Part shown: positions 1 through 8,140 of the stretch, one piece after another
Layout: the number at the start of each line of letters is the position of its first letter
How positions within the stretch are numbered: position 1 is the stretch's first letter
Origin: Asticcacaulis excentricus CB 48
Lineage (GTDB): Bacteria; Pseudomonadota; Alphaproteobacteria; Caulobacterales; Caulobacteraceae
NCBI RefSeq assembly: GCF_000175215.2
Contig: NC_014816.1
Span: 1,547,001-1,611,000 of the forward strand
Length of the DNA stretch: 64,000 nt
Direction of reading: 5' to 3'
Translations under genes and position numbers: made by a program
Notes under the pieces: model-generated
Databases searched by the model: none
Seen by the model: only the letters and a program-made list of their open reading frames with translations
What the model was told of the DNA's origin: nothing

Positions 1-1426
1 TCAGAAAACGCGCCAGATCAAGGCGTGCCGCGTAGGGCCCTTCGGCCCCGGCCCCCTGCTCCTCAGCGGCGGCCTCCTGCAGACGGTTATAGGTCTTGAG
101 GAAGCCCTCTTCCGGGATCTGGCTCCACGACGGGTCCGGCAGGGTTGGGAACAAAGCCGGCTTAAAACCTGCGCGATCGGGCTTTTGCACGCCTTCGCCA
201 TTGGACGACAGCAACAGGCCGCCGGGACGCGTTACGGCAACGCGGTCGCCTTCGACTGTGACCATGATGTCGGGCGTCATGCGCTCGACCATCACACCTT
301 GCGCCGTAGCGGCAATCGAAGCCTGAAGCGTCGAACGATCGTCGCGGACGGCCTTGGCCGGGCCAGGAGCCGGAATGACCGCCATGCGGTCGCCCACCAT
401 CGGATCGCGAATCCACGCCACGCGCTTGGCCCCGGACAGATTGAGGGTCAGGGTCGGCGAGCCCGTTGTGTCGTCGCGCTTGACCGCCACCTCGCTCGCT
501 GCCGCGCTCAAGGCCCGGCCACCGACGCGCACACGCCAGGTTGCGCCCTCCGTATCGACCGACAGGCCCGTCGCCGACGGGGCGACCAGTCTCAGGGCGG
601 TAAAGCCGTCATTCTTGACCCAGTTGGCCTCAGTGACGACATTGCCATCCTTCAGACCTGCGGGCAGACGGAAATCGACCTCTCGATCAAAGACCATCCA
701 CACAGCCTCACCACGACGGAAAACGGCGGCGCCAGTCACTTCCGGGAAAGGAAAATCGAGCTGGACACCGTCCTGCACGCGCACCTGCTTGAGCGCGACG
801 ACGGGGACGACCGCCTTGGCCCTAGCCTCGGCCATCGGAGCGGGCGGCAGTTCACCCGCCTTGCGGTCTTCGGTTGCGACGGTCTTCAGGACCTCGGCTG
901 CTTCGCCGTGATCGTCCTTGCTGTCGATCTGCACAAAGACCGCCCCGTCTGAGCGCCCGAATCGGGCCTTGGCTCCCTCATCAAGGGTAAGCACGATTTC
1001 GCTGGCGCGCGCATCGCGGCGCACGTCCACGGCCTTGACGCCGGTGGGCGGATTGACGCGGAAGTCACCGATGTCGGGCGTTTTGGCGCCCGGCAGACGG
1101 ATGACCACCTGCCCCTTGTCGCTACGCACAGAGGCGCGCGATCCGACAGAGCCATAGAGTTCAACGCGACTGACGCCCCCATTGCGCCCGACGCGCAGGT
1201 CGATTTCACTTTTGGAGGCCAATGCGGCGGCGACTTGGTCGGCCAGCGGCGCCGAGACGGCTAGACCAGCAGCTCCGAAGCCGGTCAGAGCCACAGCCGC
1301 GGCGGCAAAACGAATATTGCGCACCGTAAATCCGGCAGACGCGACCTCCCGCGACGTGTAACGCATCTGCGTTTCCGCGTTCAGCGCGGCTTTTAGCCGT
1401 GACAGGTCGTGAGGTGGGCGCGTCAT
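1..1426 (-). CDS. Hypothetical protein at 3' end of flagellar cluster (partial)
   Basis: Reading leftward from an ATG at 1424-1426 (AGGA about 10 bases upstream), the frame stays open for 475 codons and leaves the window. A membrane or signal segment lies near residues 35-60 (RFAAAAVALTGFGAAGLAV). The rest is soluble and beta-rich, with no enzyme motif I recognise. It lies in the same direction as the fliL-fliM-DUF6468-motE genes. In Caulobacter relatives a TPR protein follows the motE-like gene, so TPR repeats may lie beyond the edge; none is visible here. An IS256-type element now sits between this gene and its presumed upstream operon partners, so its expression may be altered. Confidence 0.75.
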   Translation of the reverse strand, partial: MTRPPHDLSRLKAALNAETQMRYTSREVASAGFTVRNIRFAAAAVALTGFGAAGLAVSAPLADQVAAALASKSEIDLRVGRNGGVSRVELYGSVGSRASVRSDKGQVVIRLPGAKTPDIGDFRVNPPTGVKAVDVRRDARASEIVLTLDEGAKARFGRSDGAVFVQIDSKDDHGEAAEVLKTVATEDRKAGELPPAPMAEARAKAVVPVVALKQVRVQDGVQLDFPFPEVTGAAVFRRGEAVWMVFDREVDFRLPAGLKDGNVVTEANWVKNDGFTALRLVAPSATGLSVDTEGATWRVRVGGRALSAAASEVAVKRDDTTGSPTLTLNLSGAKRVAWIRDPMVGDRMAVIPAPGPAKAVRDDRSTLQASIAATAQGVMVERMTPDIMVTVEGDRVAVTRPGGLLLSSNGEGVQKPDRAGFKPALFPTLPDPSWSQIPEEGFLKTYNRLQEAAAEEQGAGAEGPYAARLDLARFL

Positions 1427-1533
1427 GACGCTCGAATCCTTGCCCTGATTGGGCTTAAGGCAGGGTTAACGCCGAGGTAACGAAGGTTGATTTTTGGAGT
1501 AAAGAACGCCCTATGAGGCCAAGCCAGTGCCGC

Positions 1534-1587
1534 TGGATCATTAGGCTTTTGATAGAAGCCTAATGATCTAGATTATTTTTTCCTTCG
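1534..1587. repeat. Left half of dispersed palindromic intergenic repeat, copy 1 (split by IS)
   Basis: GATCATTAGGCTT at 1536-1548 pairs perfectly with 1556-1568, giving a 13-bp stem. A T-rich linker follows. The pattern continues after the IS at 3019 with CGCCGGGCGGTGGC and then a GCGGCT-AGAGCGGA segment. The same order of elements occurs at 20563-20701, so the IS has split one copy of a repeat family. Confidence 0.7.
1580..1587. repeat. 8-bp target-site duplication of the IS (left copy)
   Basis: TTCCTTCG occurs immediately before the left IS end and again at 3019-3026 immediately after the right end. Confidence 0.75.
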
Positions 1588-3018
1588 GGTCGTGTCCCAC
1601 CGGGTGGTGTAATTGGGTAAGAGCGAAGCGCTAGGCTCGCGGCCCCATTCAAGGGCCAGGCGAGCCTGAAGCGTCGCGGGTTGGTCATCAGTGATTTTCG
1701 GATATGGTTTGGGTTCCTACACTCATTCCAGAGACGAAAGAACCACCGATGACCAAAGAGATGATGGCCCTGAAAGGGCTTGTTGAAAAGACCTCCGACA
1801 GCGATTTGTTGCGTGAGATGATAGGTTTTGCCGCCGAGCGCCTGATGGCAATGGAGGTCGGCACTGTGACCGGCGCGGCTTACCACGAGAAGAGCGGCGA
1901 ACGTATGGTCCAGCGCAACGGCTATCGCGATCGGGATTGGGAAACACGCGCCGGCACGGTCGAACTGCGTATTCCGAAACTTCGCAAAGGCAGTTATTTC
2001 CCGAGCTTTCTGGAGCCACGGCGCATGGCCGAGAAGGCACTGACTGCCGTTATCCAGGAAGCTTACGTTCAGGGCATCTCGACGCGGTCTATCGACGACC
2101 TGGTCAAGGCCATGGGCATGAGCGGCATCTCGAAAAGCCAGGTCAGCCGCCTTTGTGAGGAAATCGATGAGCGCGTGAAGGCGTTTCTCGATCGTCCGAT
2201 CGAGGGGGAATGGCCTTATATCTGGATCGATGCCACCTACCTGAAAGTTCGCCGTGGGGCCCGGACTGTCTCCGTCGCCGTCATCATCGCTGTGGGCGTC
2301 AATACCGACGGCCGCCGGGAGGTTCTTGGCATGGAGGTCGGCACGTCAGAAGCTGAACCGATCTGGGCAGAGTTCTTACGCAACCTGACCCGTCGTGGTC
2401 TGCGCGGCGTCAAGCTGGTCGTCTCCGATGCACATATCGGGATCAAAGGCGCGGTATCGAAGGTTTTGAACGCCACCTGGCAGCGGTGCCGCGTACACTT
2501 CATGCGCAATGTCTGCGCCCATGCAGGCAAGAGTGGCCGCCGGGTCGTCTCGGCCTTCATCGGTACCGCCTTCGCTCAGGAAACGCCTGAAGCCGCCAGC
2601 GCACAATGGCGAAACGTCGCCGATCAGCTCAGGCCCAAAATGCCAAAGCTGGCAACGATCATGGACGAGGCTGAGCATGACGTCCTGGCCTACATGACCT
2701 TCCCAAAGGAGCACCGCATCAAGCTTCACAGCACAAACCCGATTGAGCGTCTCAATGGCGAAATCAAGCGCCGTTGCGATGTCGTGGGCATCTTCCCGAA
2801 CGACGATGCCATTATCCGCCTCGTGGGCGCCATCTTGCTGGAGCAGAACGACGAGTGGACGGTTCAACGCGGCCGCTACATCACCCTTGAAACCATCGCA
2901 CAACTCAGCGATGATCCCGTTCTCAGCATGCCAGCCGTGGCAAGCTGACGAAAATCCGGACCCGTCCGGAAACCACTGATGCCTAGCGCTCAGTTACACC
3001 ACGTCACGGGACACGATC
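1588..3018 (+). mobile_element. IS256-family insertion sequence, complete
   Basis: The element is about 1,431 bp. The left end (GGTCGTGTCCC..., from 1588) matches the reverse complement of the right end (GATCGTGTCCC..., to 3018). Both ends share TCGTGTCCC, then GTGGTGTAA, giving imperfect terminal inverted repeats of about 26 bp. An 8-bp direct repeat TTCCTTCG flanks it at 1580-1587 and 3019-3026, as expected for IS256-family target duplication. It encodes a single intact transposase. It lies between the motE-like gene and the partial gene at 1-1426. The intact target duplication suggests a fairly recent insertion. Confidence 0.88.
1749..2948 (+). CDS. IS256-family (Mutator superfamily) DDE transposase
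   Basis: Catalyses excision and insertion of its own IS. The start chosen is MTKEMMALKGL at 1749, giving about 399 residues, the usual family size; an ATG at 1704 would add 15 residues. The DDE triad can be read: D in WIDATYLKVR, D in VVSDAHIG and E in NPIERLNGEIKRR. The last is the typical IS256 C-terminal signature. The N-terminal part, with RNGYRDRDWETRAG, is the family's DNA-binding region. No frameshift is seen, so it is probably active. Confidence 0.93.
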   Translation: MTKEMMALKGLVEKTSDSDLLREMIGFAAERLMAMEVGTVTGAAYHEKSGERMVQRNGYRDRDWETRAGTVELRIPKLRKGSYFPSFLEPRRMAEKALTAVIQEAYVQGISTRSIDDLVKAMGMSGISKSQVSRLCEEIDERVKAFLDRPIEGEWPYIWIDATYLKVRRGARTVSVAVIIAVGVNTDGRREVLGMEVGTSEAEPIWAEFLRNLTRRGLRGVKLVVSDAHIGIKGAVSKVLNATWQRCRVHFMRNVCAHAGKSGRRVVSAFIGTAFAQETPEAASAQWRNVADQLRPKMPKLATIMDEAEHDVLAYMTFPKEHRIKLHSTNPIERLNGEIKRRCDVVGIFPNDDAIIRLVGAILLEQNDEWTVQRGRYITLETIAQLSDDPVLSMPAVAS

Positions 3019-3090
3019 TTCCTTCGCCGGGCGGTGGCTGCGCCATCTTGCCCCCAACGGCGGCTAGAGCGGAGGAATTCCATGGGAAAT
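3019..3090. repeat. Right half of dispersed intergenic repeat, copy 1
   Basis: Begins with the second copy of the target duplication and continues CGCCGGGCGGTGGCTGCGCC, then an ACGGCGGC segment. An imperfect palindrome with arms GGAGGAATTCC and GGAAATCCTTCC closes it. Each block has a counterpart at 20617-20701. The 120 bases between here and the motE-like stop hold nothing else I recognise. Confidence 0.65.
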
Positions 3091-3212
3091 CCTTCCCTTC
3101 TAAAGGACATGGCGCGCGCCCCCCCTCCGGGACGACGGGGTAGAATGAAAAGCCGAGCGGTATTAACAGAGTGCTGGGCCTGCACCCCCTGCCGGAGGCA
3201 AGAGGCAGCGTA

Positions 3213-4040
3213 CTACTTCTTCGCGGGGGCTTGCGGGGCCGGCGTGGCACCGGCGGCATTGACCTTATCCAGACGATTTTGCAGGTCATCCGCCTTTTTC
3301 ATGCGCTGAGCCAGCTTTTCAGTCAGGTCGCGCGCCTTGTCGGGCTGCATCTGAGCCAGCATGGCGGCAAGGTTGCGCTCCTTCATCTTGGACGCGATGG
3401 GCAGGCGCACATCGTCCTTCAGTGTTTCCATGACCTTTGCGGCGTCCTTCGGCTTCATGGATTCATAGACCTTGACCATGCGGGCCACGTCATCGTCGCC
3501 GGTCTTGTTGGCCTGATCCAGCAGCGCCTGCACCTGTGTCTTGAGGTCACCCAGTTGCTTGATTCGGCCATCGAGCTTGCTCTCGGCGGCGGCGATCAGC
3601 TGCTCTTGCGTCGCCATCTGTTTTTCGCGGGCGTCCAGCTCAGCGCGACGCTGCGCCAGCGCCTGAATGACCTTCAACTCCGACGGTGACATGCCCGCCT
3701 GCTTGGCGAGGTCATCGACCGAAGTGGCACAAACAGGGGCCGCCTTGGCCGCGGCGGGCTGGGCCGCATCGAGCACCGAAAGGGCCTTGTTATCGCCAGA
3801 GACCGAACCGGCCGCAGATTCGGCCGCATCGGTGGCGGTGTCATCCGCCGAAGGGGCCTTTTCCGACTTGGGCTTGCTCTCACCTTTCTTGGTCGCGCCA
3901 TCGGCCTTCGGGGCCTCGGCCCAGGCGGTGGCGCTTTTGAGGAAGGCGGGCATGGCCTCGATGGAACCGACCGCACGGACGGCGAAAACGCCGCCCACGG
4001 CAACGGCGATCAGCGGCAGGAGGCGGAGATGATTGGCCAT
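3213..4040 (-). CDS. MotE-like flagellar protein (MgtE intracellular-N-like domain)
   Basis: A 275-residue protein likely acting in the periplasm next to the flagellar motor. An N-terminal membrane anchor (residues 5-25) is followed by an Ala/Lys/Asp-rich linker (45-95). A coiled coil covers about 120-170, and a four-helix MgtE-N-like region about 175-250 (VYESMKPKDAAKVMETL; ERNLAAMLAQMQPDKARDL). The tail is Pro/Ala/Lys-rich. In rhizobia MotE is a chaperone for the periplasmic motor protein MotC. The same family sits downstream of fliM in Caulobacter-type clusters, as here. It follows the DUF6468 gene by 16 bp, so it is probably co-transcribed. Assignment to the family is firm; the exact role here is inferred. 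Confidence 0.85.
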   Translation of the reverse strand: MANHLRLLPLIAVAVGGVFAVRAVGSIEAMPAFLKSATAWAEAPKADGATKKGESKPKSEKAPSADDTATDAAESAAGSVSGDNKALSVLDAAQPAAAKAAPVCATSVDDLAKQAGMSPSELKVIQALAQRRAELDAREKQMATQEQLIAAAESKLDGRIKQLGDLKTQVQALLDQANKTGDDDVARMVKVYESMKPKDAAKVMETLKDDVRLPIASKMKERNLAAMLAQMQPDKARDLTEKLAQRMKKADDLQNRLDKVNAAGATPAPQAPAKK

Positions 4041-4056
4041 AAATTATGTACTCGGT

Positions 4057-4971
4057 TCAACGCAACCGCCGGAACACGGGGCGCGCAGGTTTGGGGGCCG
4101 CAACTGTGGCCTCGGGAGCGGGCCTGTCCGGCGAAGCCGTCTGACCCGCGTCAAATAGTTCGTCATCGAGCGCCGGCAGCCGCGAACGCGACAGCCGCAA
4201 AGAATCTGAACGAACATCCGGAGCCATAGAACGGTCGGGCACCGCACTTCTGCGGCCTTCGGTACTCAGCGACGGCGTCTCCGCTGACGCGCGACGGGCC
4301 ATACGCTGGGATTCCACGTCCTCAGGATCGGCGAACGCTCTCAACATTTCGTTAATTGCCTCCAGCCCGATGGCGCTGACGGCGGCCTGTTCATCGAGCT
4401 GCGCCCGCGGCGCGGTCGGCGTTTCGGAACGCTGAACTCGCGAAAGGCGATCATTCATGTCGCGCAGACGCCCCGAGAGAGGCAGGCCGAGGTCTTCGTC
4501 GGCATTCTCGTCTTCAAAAGCAGGTCGTCCACGCCCGGCATAGGTCTGGCGCCCTTCGGCTCCACGCGCAGCGGCCCAACTGTCGCGCTGATTGCTTCGC
4601 GCCACTGACAGAGGCGATTCCGGCTCAGGCTCTAAGATGCGTGTCACCTTAGTGACATTTACCTCTTCGAGATCACGGCGGGCGCGTTCGGCTCTGTTGA
4701 TCTGGCTTTCCAGCTTCGACAACAGGTCCCGGGCCGCCAGAATGCGCCCGTGGAGCAGTTCCTGTGACTCGTCGGCATTGGTGTGCAATTCGCGCAAGGA
4801 GGTGTGCGCCTTGATGGCCGCCTGATCCAGTTCAGCCACCGCCTTGATGAAGCTCTCCTGCCCGCTGCGCAACGCCTTCAGGCGCGCATTGAGGCGCGTG
4901 CCGTACCAAAGGGCCACCAGCAGCAGGCCCATAAGGACCATATCCATGATCAGTCCGGCTGCGGCAGGCAT
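4057..4971 (-). CDS. DUF6468 domain-containing flagellar-cluster protein
   Basis: A 304-residue protein with one N-terminal membrane segment (about 8-25, MDMVLMGLLLVALWYG) followed by an amphipathic helical domain. The helical part (NARLKALRSGQESFIKAVAEL and onward to about 115) matches what I know of DUF6468, found beside fliM in Alphaproteobacteria. The C-terminal 180 residues are low-complexity and Arg/Ser/Pro-rich, ending FRRLR. The gene lies 9 bp after fliM and 16 bp before the motE-like gene, so it belongs to the operon. A structural or assembly role at the flagellar base is an inference from context only. Confidence 0.8.
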   Translation of the reverse strand: MPAAAGLIMDMVLMGLLLVALWYGTRLNARLKALRSGQESFIKAVAELDQAAIKAHTSLRELHTNADESQELLHGRILAARDLLSKLESQINRAERARRDLEEVNVTKVTRILEPEPESPLSVARSNQRDSWAAARGAEGRQTYAGRGRPAFEDENADEDLGLPLSGRLRDMNDRLSRVQRSETPTAPRAQLDEQAAVSAIGLEAINEMLRAFADPEDVESQRMARRASAETPSLSTEGRRSAVPDRSMAPDVRSDSLRLSRSRLPALDDELFDAGQTASPDRPAPEATVAAPKPARPVFRRLR

Positions 4972-4980
4972 GGGGGCGGA

Positions 4981-6144
4981 TTACTTCTTCCTGATCTGCG
5001 TCAATCGGCGCTTGGTTGAAGCCGCCAGCGGGTGATCGACGCGGACAGCGATGTTGTGGCCTTTGCGTCCCATCTTGCCATTGGTCAGCGGAATCGTGCC
5101 GCACCGCAGTTCAATGGGAGAATCAGCCGTTGCATTGAGTACGATGGTCTCACCGACCTTCAAGTTCAAGACCTCAGACAGCGGCATCTGCTGTTCGTCG
5201 AGTACGGCGCGCACTTCCATCTGAGTCGTCCACAGTTCCGTGGCCAGATGGCTCTCCCAGATGTTATCGCGACCGAACTTTTCGCCCATGAACTGCTGAA
5301 GCAGCATTTTGCGGATGGGTTCCAGCGTCGCATAGGGCAGCAGCAGCTCGACCCGACCGCCGCGGTCTTCCATATCGATGCGCAGCTTGACCAGAATGGC
5401 GGCATTGGCCGGGCGCGCAATTGCGGCAAAGCGCGGATTAGTTTCCAAACGGTCCAGATTGAAATTGACCGGCGTCAACGGCTCAAACGCCATCTTGGCA
5501 TCGTGCAGGATGACTTCAACCATACGCTGCACCAGCACGCGCTCGATCGTGGTGTATGGACGACCTTCGATGCGCAGCGCTGCCGTGCCACGCCGTCCGC
5601 CAAGAAGCACGTCCACGATGGAATAGATCAGATTGGAATCGACAGTCAGAAGACCGTAATTGTCCAGTTCCTCGGCACGAAACACTGCCAGAATAGCTGG
5701 CAGCGGGATGGAGTTGAGATAATCGCCGAAGCGGATCGACGAGATATTATCGAGTGACACTTCGACGTTGTCGGACGTAAAGTTTCTTAAACTCGTCGTC
5801 ATCAGGCGCACCAGGCGGTCGAAGACGATTTCCAGCATCGGCAGGCGTTCATAGGACACCATGGCCGAATTGATGATAGCCCGGATGCCGGACCGCTCAT
5901 TATAATCGTCGTCGCTGAGGTCGAAGCCCAGCAGGCTGTCAATTTCGTCCTGATTGAGGATGCGTTCGGCCCCGGTGGGAGAGGCCATGCGCGCATCGCC
6001 TCCACCTCCGCCGACCATGGCTTCCCATTCGGCCGCCAGATCGCCCGCACCCCCGTCGCCCCCGCCGCCGGTCGCCGCTTCGGCCTCAGCGGCCAATTCG
6101 GCCTCCCATTGGGCCATTAAGGCTTCCTGATCGACTTCCGCCAT
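4981..6144 (-). CDS. fliM: Flagellar motor switch protein FliM
   Basis: A C-ring protein that binds phospho-CheY and sets rotation direction. The CheY-binding peptide LNQDEIDSLLGF is at about 63-74, where most FliM proteins have it at the extreme N-terminus. Here it is preceded by a 60-residue Gly/Ala/Glu-rich extension with two related WEAE/WEAM segments. The middle CheC-like domain (IRAIINSAMVSYERLPMLEIVFDRLVR) and a C-terminal FliN-like (SpoA) domain follow, giving 387 residues. It is 47 bp after fliL and 9 bp before the DUF6468 gene. The extension may be lineage-specific. Confidence 0.96.
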   Translation of the reverse strand: MAEVDQEALMAQWEAELAAEAEAATGGGGDGGAGDLAAEWEAMVGGGGGDARMASPTGAERILNQDEIDSLLGFDLSDDDYNERSGIRAIINSAMVSYERLPMLEIVFDRLVRLMTTSLRNFTSDNVEVSLDNISSIRFGDYLNSIPLPAILAVFRAEELDNYGLLTVDSNLIYSIVDVLLGGRRGTAALRIEGRPYTTIERVLVQRMVEVILHDAKMAFEPLTPVNFNLDRLETNPRFAAIARPANAAILVKLRIDMEDRGGRVELLLPYATLEPIRKMLLQQFMGEKFGRDNIWESHLATELWTTQMEVRAVLDEQQMPLSEVLNLKVGETIVLNATADSPIELRCGTIPLTNGKMGRKGHNIAVRVDHPLAASTKRRLTQIRKK

Positions 6145-6191
6145 GTACGCCTGCTTCCCGACTCTTACCCGAAACCTGCTGCTACCCTGAT

Positions 6192-6848
6192 TCAGGTAAT
6201 CAGCATCTCTTCAATCAGCACCGCATTCACCTTATGTGGGGCCAGCACCAGATTGACACGACGCAGGATCTCCAGACGCAACTGATAACTCCCCTGAGAG
6301 CCGGTCACGTCCTCCGGGCGCAGCTCGCGCAGGAAGCCCTGCAACACGTCGTCAATACGCGGCAGGCTTTGATTGAGAAGTTCTACCGTCTCATGATCCG
6401 CCACTTCGAAGGTCAATTTCAGCTTGAGATAGGTCGCCTTGCCATTGGTCGTCTGGATATTAGCCAGCGTGTCCGGCAGGGTGAAATAGGTGATGCCGTC
6501 CGGCCCTTCGGCGATCACAGGCTGGGTCTTGGGATCGACCTTTTCGCCGCCACCACCGTGACCGCCCTTCTCTTCCTTTTTCTTGCCGTGGCCGTCGTCT
6601 TTTTTCTTTTCTTCGCCGTGGCCACCCTTGGCTTCTTCGCCGTGCGCACCGGCTTCGGCGGCTGGCTTGGGCTTGAGGAACAGGAAATAGGCGGCAGCCC
6701 CGCCCCCACCGAGCAGCACCACCGCGCCCCCAGCGATAGCGATCAGCATGATCGGCAAGCCTTTTTTCTTTGGGGCTTCGCCGTCTTCGCCTTCGGCACC
6801 GTCAACCGGCGGCGCCTCTTCCTTCTTGGGTTTCTCTTTCTTAGCCAT
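6192..6848 (-). CDS. fliL: Flagellar basal body-associated protein FliL
   Basis: An inner-membrane protein surrounding the stator. A cytoplasmic Lys/Glu-rich N-terminus (1-30) leads to one transmembrane helix at about 31-58 (GLPIMLIAIAGGAVVLLGG). A striking His/Gly/Lys/Glu-rich periplasmic linker follows (about 65-105, many HGEE and HGKK units). The conserved FliL domain runs from about 110 to 218, ending in the typical VNAVLIEEMLIT. It is first in the leftward fliL-fliM-DUF6468-motE series. The His-rich linker could bind metal, but that is speculation. Confidence 0.95.
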   Translation of the reverse strand: MAKKEKPKKEEAPPVDGAEGEDGEAPKKKGLPIMLIAIAGGAVVLLGGGGAAAYFLFLKPKPAAEAGAHGEEAKGGHGEEKKKDDGHGKKKEEKGGHGGGGEKVDPKTQPVIAEGPDGITYFTLPDTLANIQTTNGKATYLKLKLTFEVADHETVELLNQSLPRIDDVLQGFLRELRPEDVTGSQGSYQLRLEILRRVNLVLAPHKVNAVLIEEMLIT

Positions 6849-6962
6849 TACCCGCCCGACACCATGAGTCCATACATGACGTCAGCCTCTCAAAACATGG
6901 TTAACGAAGCGTTTGGAAAGACGGTTAGCGCGTTAACTTTTTCGCAGAAACCCGATAGCTGA

Positions 6963-7313
6963 CTATGTGGTGCGTTCGACCTTGTGCCGGATAAAGGCAA
7001 AGATCGGAAATATATCGATGAATTGACCTCTGCCAGTGTCAATGAAAAGCTGTACGTCGTCCCCGTCACCCATAACGAGAGTCACGACTTCGTTGGAAAC
7101 ACCTACTTTTGACCTTTGGCTACACAGTACAGATAAGATTTCCGAAAAAGAAATCGACCTGTCGGTTGCATGAACCCTGATGCCCAGTTGATCTATAATA
7201 AATTGGGCCTCACCCAATTTATTCCGATAAATCGCCGAAGGCGCTTCTTTATCAGCGCCTTCCACCAAGGCCAAACCTTCAACAGCCCGGGTCAGCCTTC
7301 TAATTCCGGGCAT
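6963..7313 (-). CDS. Hypothetical protein translationally coupled to pgsA
   Basis: A 116-residue protein I do not recognise. It starts four bases after the pgsA stop, in the string TAAGGAATG, where the upstream stop overlaps the ribosome binding site. Translation is therefore probably coupled. It has no membrane segment or signal peptide. The C-terminal half (EVVTLVMGDGDDVQLFIDTGRGQFIDIFPIFAF) reads like a small alpha/beta fold. It lacks the molybdopterin-synthase motifs expected if it were moaD, which follows pgsA in some relatives. The base composition is AT-richer than that of its neighbours. Confidence 0.6.
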   Translation of the reverse strand: MPGIRRLTRAVEGLALVEGADKEAPSAIYRNKLGEAQFIIDQLGIRVHATDRSISFSEILSVLCSQRSKVGVSNEVVTLVMGDGDDVQLFIDTGRGQFIDIFPIFAFIRHKVERTT

Positions 7314-7316
7314 TCC

Positions 7317-7946
7317 TTAGAGTTGGCGGCGCGTTTGAATGAAGTACGTGACGCCCGTCCAGATCGAGGCCAAGGCGGCGAACCACAGGGCCAGATAGGC
7401 GATGGTGAAGAAGGGGTCGTACCAAAGGGGCAGCAGCTTTTCCAAACCAAAGGCGGCCCAGCTTTCGGTGATCAGTAACGCGCCCAGTGAGGTCATCTGA
7501 ATGGCCGTCTTCCACTTCGACAGCACGGTCACCGGCAGGGAAAGGCTGCGCCCGGCGGTGGCTTCGCGCAAGGATGAGACGGCAAATTCGCGAAACAGGA
7601 TGATCGCGCCAGGCAATACGAAAATCGGGTCGCCCGTGTGCATAGCAAAGAGGCCCAGAAGCGTGCCGCAGACCAGAATCTTGTCCGCTATGGGATCAAG
7701 AATCGAGCCCCAGACCGAAACGGCGTTGAGCCTACGCGCCAGATAACCATCAAGGTAGTCGGTCACCGCAGCCACGACAAACAGGTAGAAGGCCCAGCGT
7801 TGCAACCCGAAGATCATGTCTGGCATCACTGACACCATCGGAATGGCATCCGCCGACACCGCCATCAGCACAAACATGGCGATCCCAAGCACCAGTCGGG
7901 TGGCCGTCAGTATGTTTGGGATGGGGTTGACCTGTTCGTTCGTCAT
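7317..7946 (-). CDS. pgsA: CDP-diacylglycerol-glycerol-3-phosphate 3-phosphatidyltransferase
   Basis: Makes phosphatidylglycerol phosphate from CDP-diacylglycerol and glycerol-3-phosphate, the committed step to phosphatidylglycerol and cardiolipin, in the inner membrane. The CDP-alcohol phosphotransferase signature DG-x2-AR-x8-G-x3-D-x3-D is intact (DYLDGYLARRLNAVSVWGSILDPIADK). Several membrane helices are visible. I chose the ATG at 7946 (MTNEQVNPIPN, AAGG upstream), giving 209 residues, the usual size. A TTG 84 bases upstream would add an atypical hydrophilic leader. A small unknown gene follows in the same operon. Confidence 0.94.
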   Translation of the reverse strand: MTNEQVNPIPNILTATRLVLGIAMFVLMAVSADAIPMVSVMPDMIFGLQRWAFYLFVVAAVTDYLDGYLARRLNAVSVWGSILDPIADKILVCGTLLGLFAMHTGDPIFVLPGAIILFREFAVSSLREATAGRSLSLPVTVLSKWKTAIQMTSLGALLITESWAAFGLEKLLPLWYDPFFTIAYLALWFAALASIWTGVTYFIQTRRQL

Positions 7947-8063
7947 CACACGCACCTTCGTTTTTGCCGGCCTTAGGTTTTTACCGACCTCAGGTTTTAC
8001 CGGCGCACTGTTTGGCACTTCTGACGGCAAATCTCAAAGGAAAAAGCCCGTGACACGAAAAAG

Positions 8064-8094
8064 GGCGGGCGTCCGCAGACGCCCGCCCTTTTAT
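8064..8094. terminator. Rho-independent terminator, probably bidirectional
   Basis: A GC-rich stem (AAAGGGCGGGCGTC paired with GACGCCCGCCCTTT) has a 4-base loop, with T-runs on either strand. It lies 3' of the barrel gene (leftward) and upstream of pgsA, so it probably ends transcription of the barrel gene. Confidence 0.85.
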
Positions 8095-8140
8095 AAGTTT
8101 TGGGAGCCCGTACCCGCAGAGGGGCCAAACAAAATCCAGG

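Noticed and set aside
185..952. Long rightward frame of 255 codons
   Set aside because: Antisense shadow of the partial gene at 1-1426; its His/Arg/Asp-rich composition is typical of reverse-strand frames in GC-rich genes.
6963..7313. moaD or moaE following pgsA
   Set aside because: No C-terminal Gly-Gly or other molybdopterin-synthase motif in the translated product.
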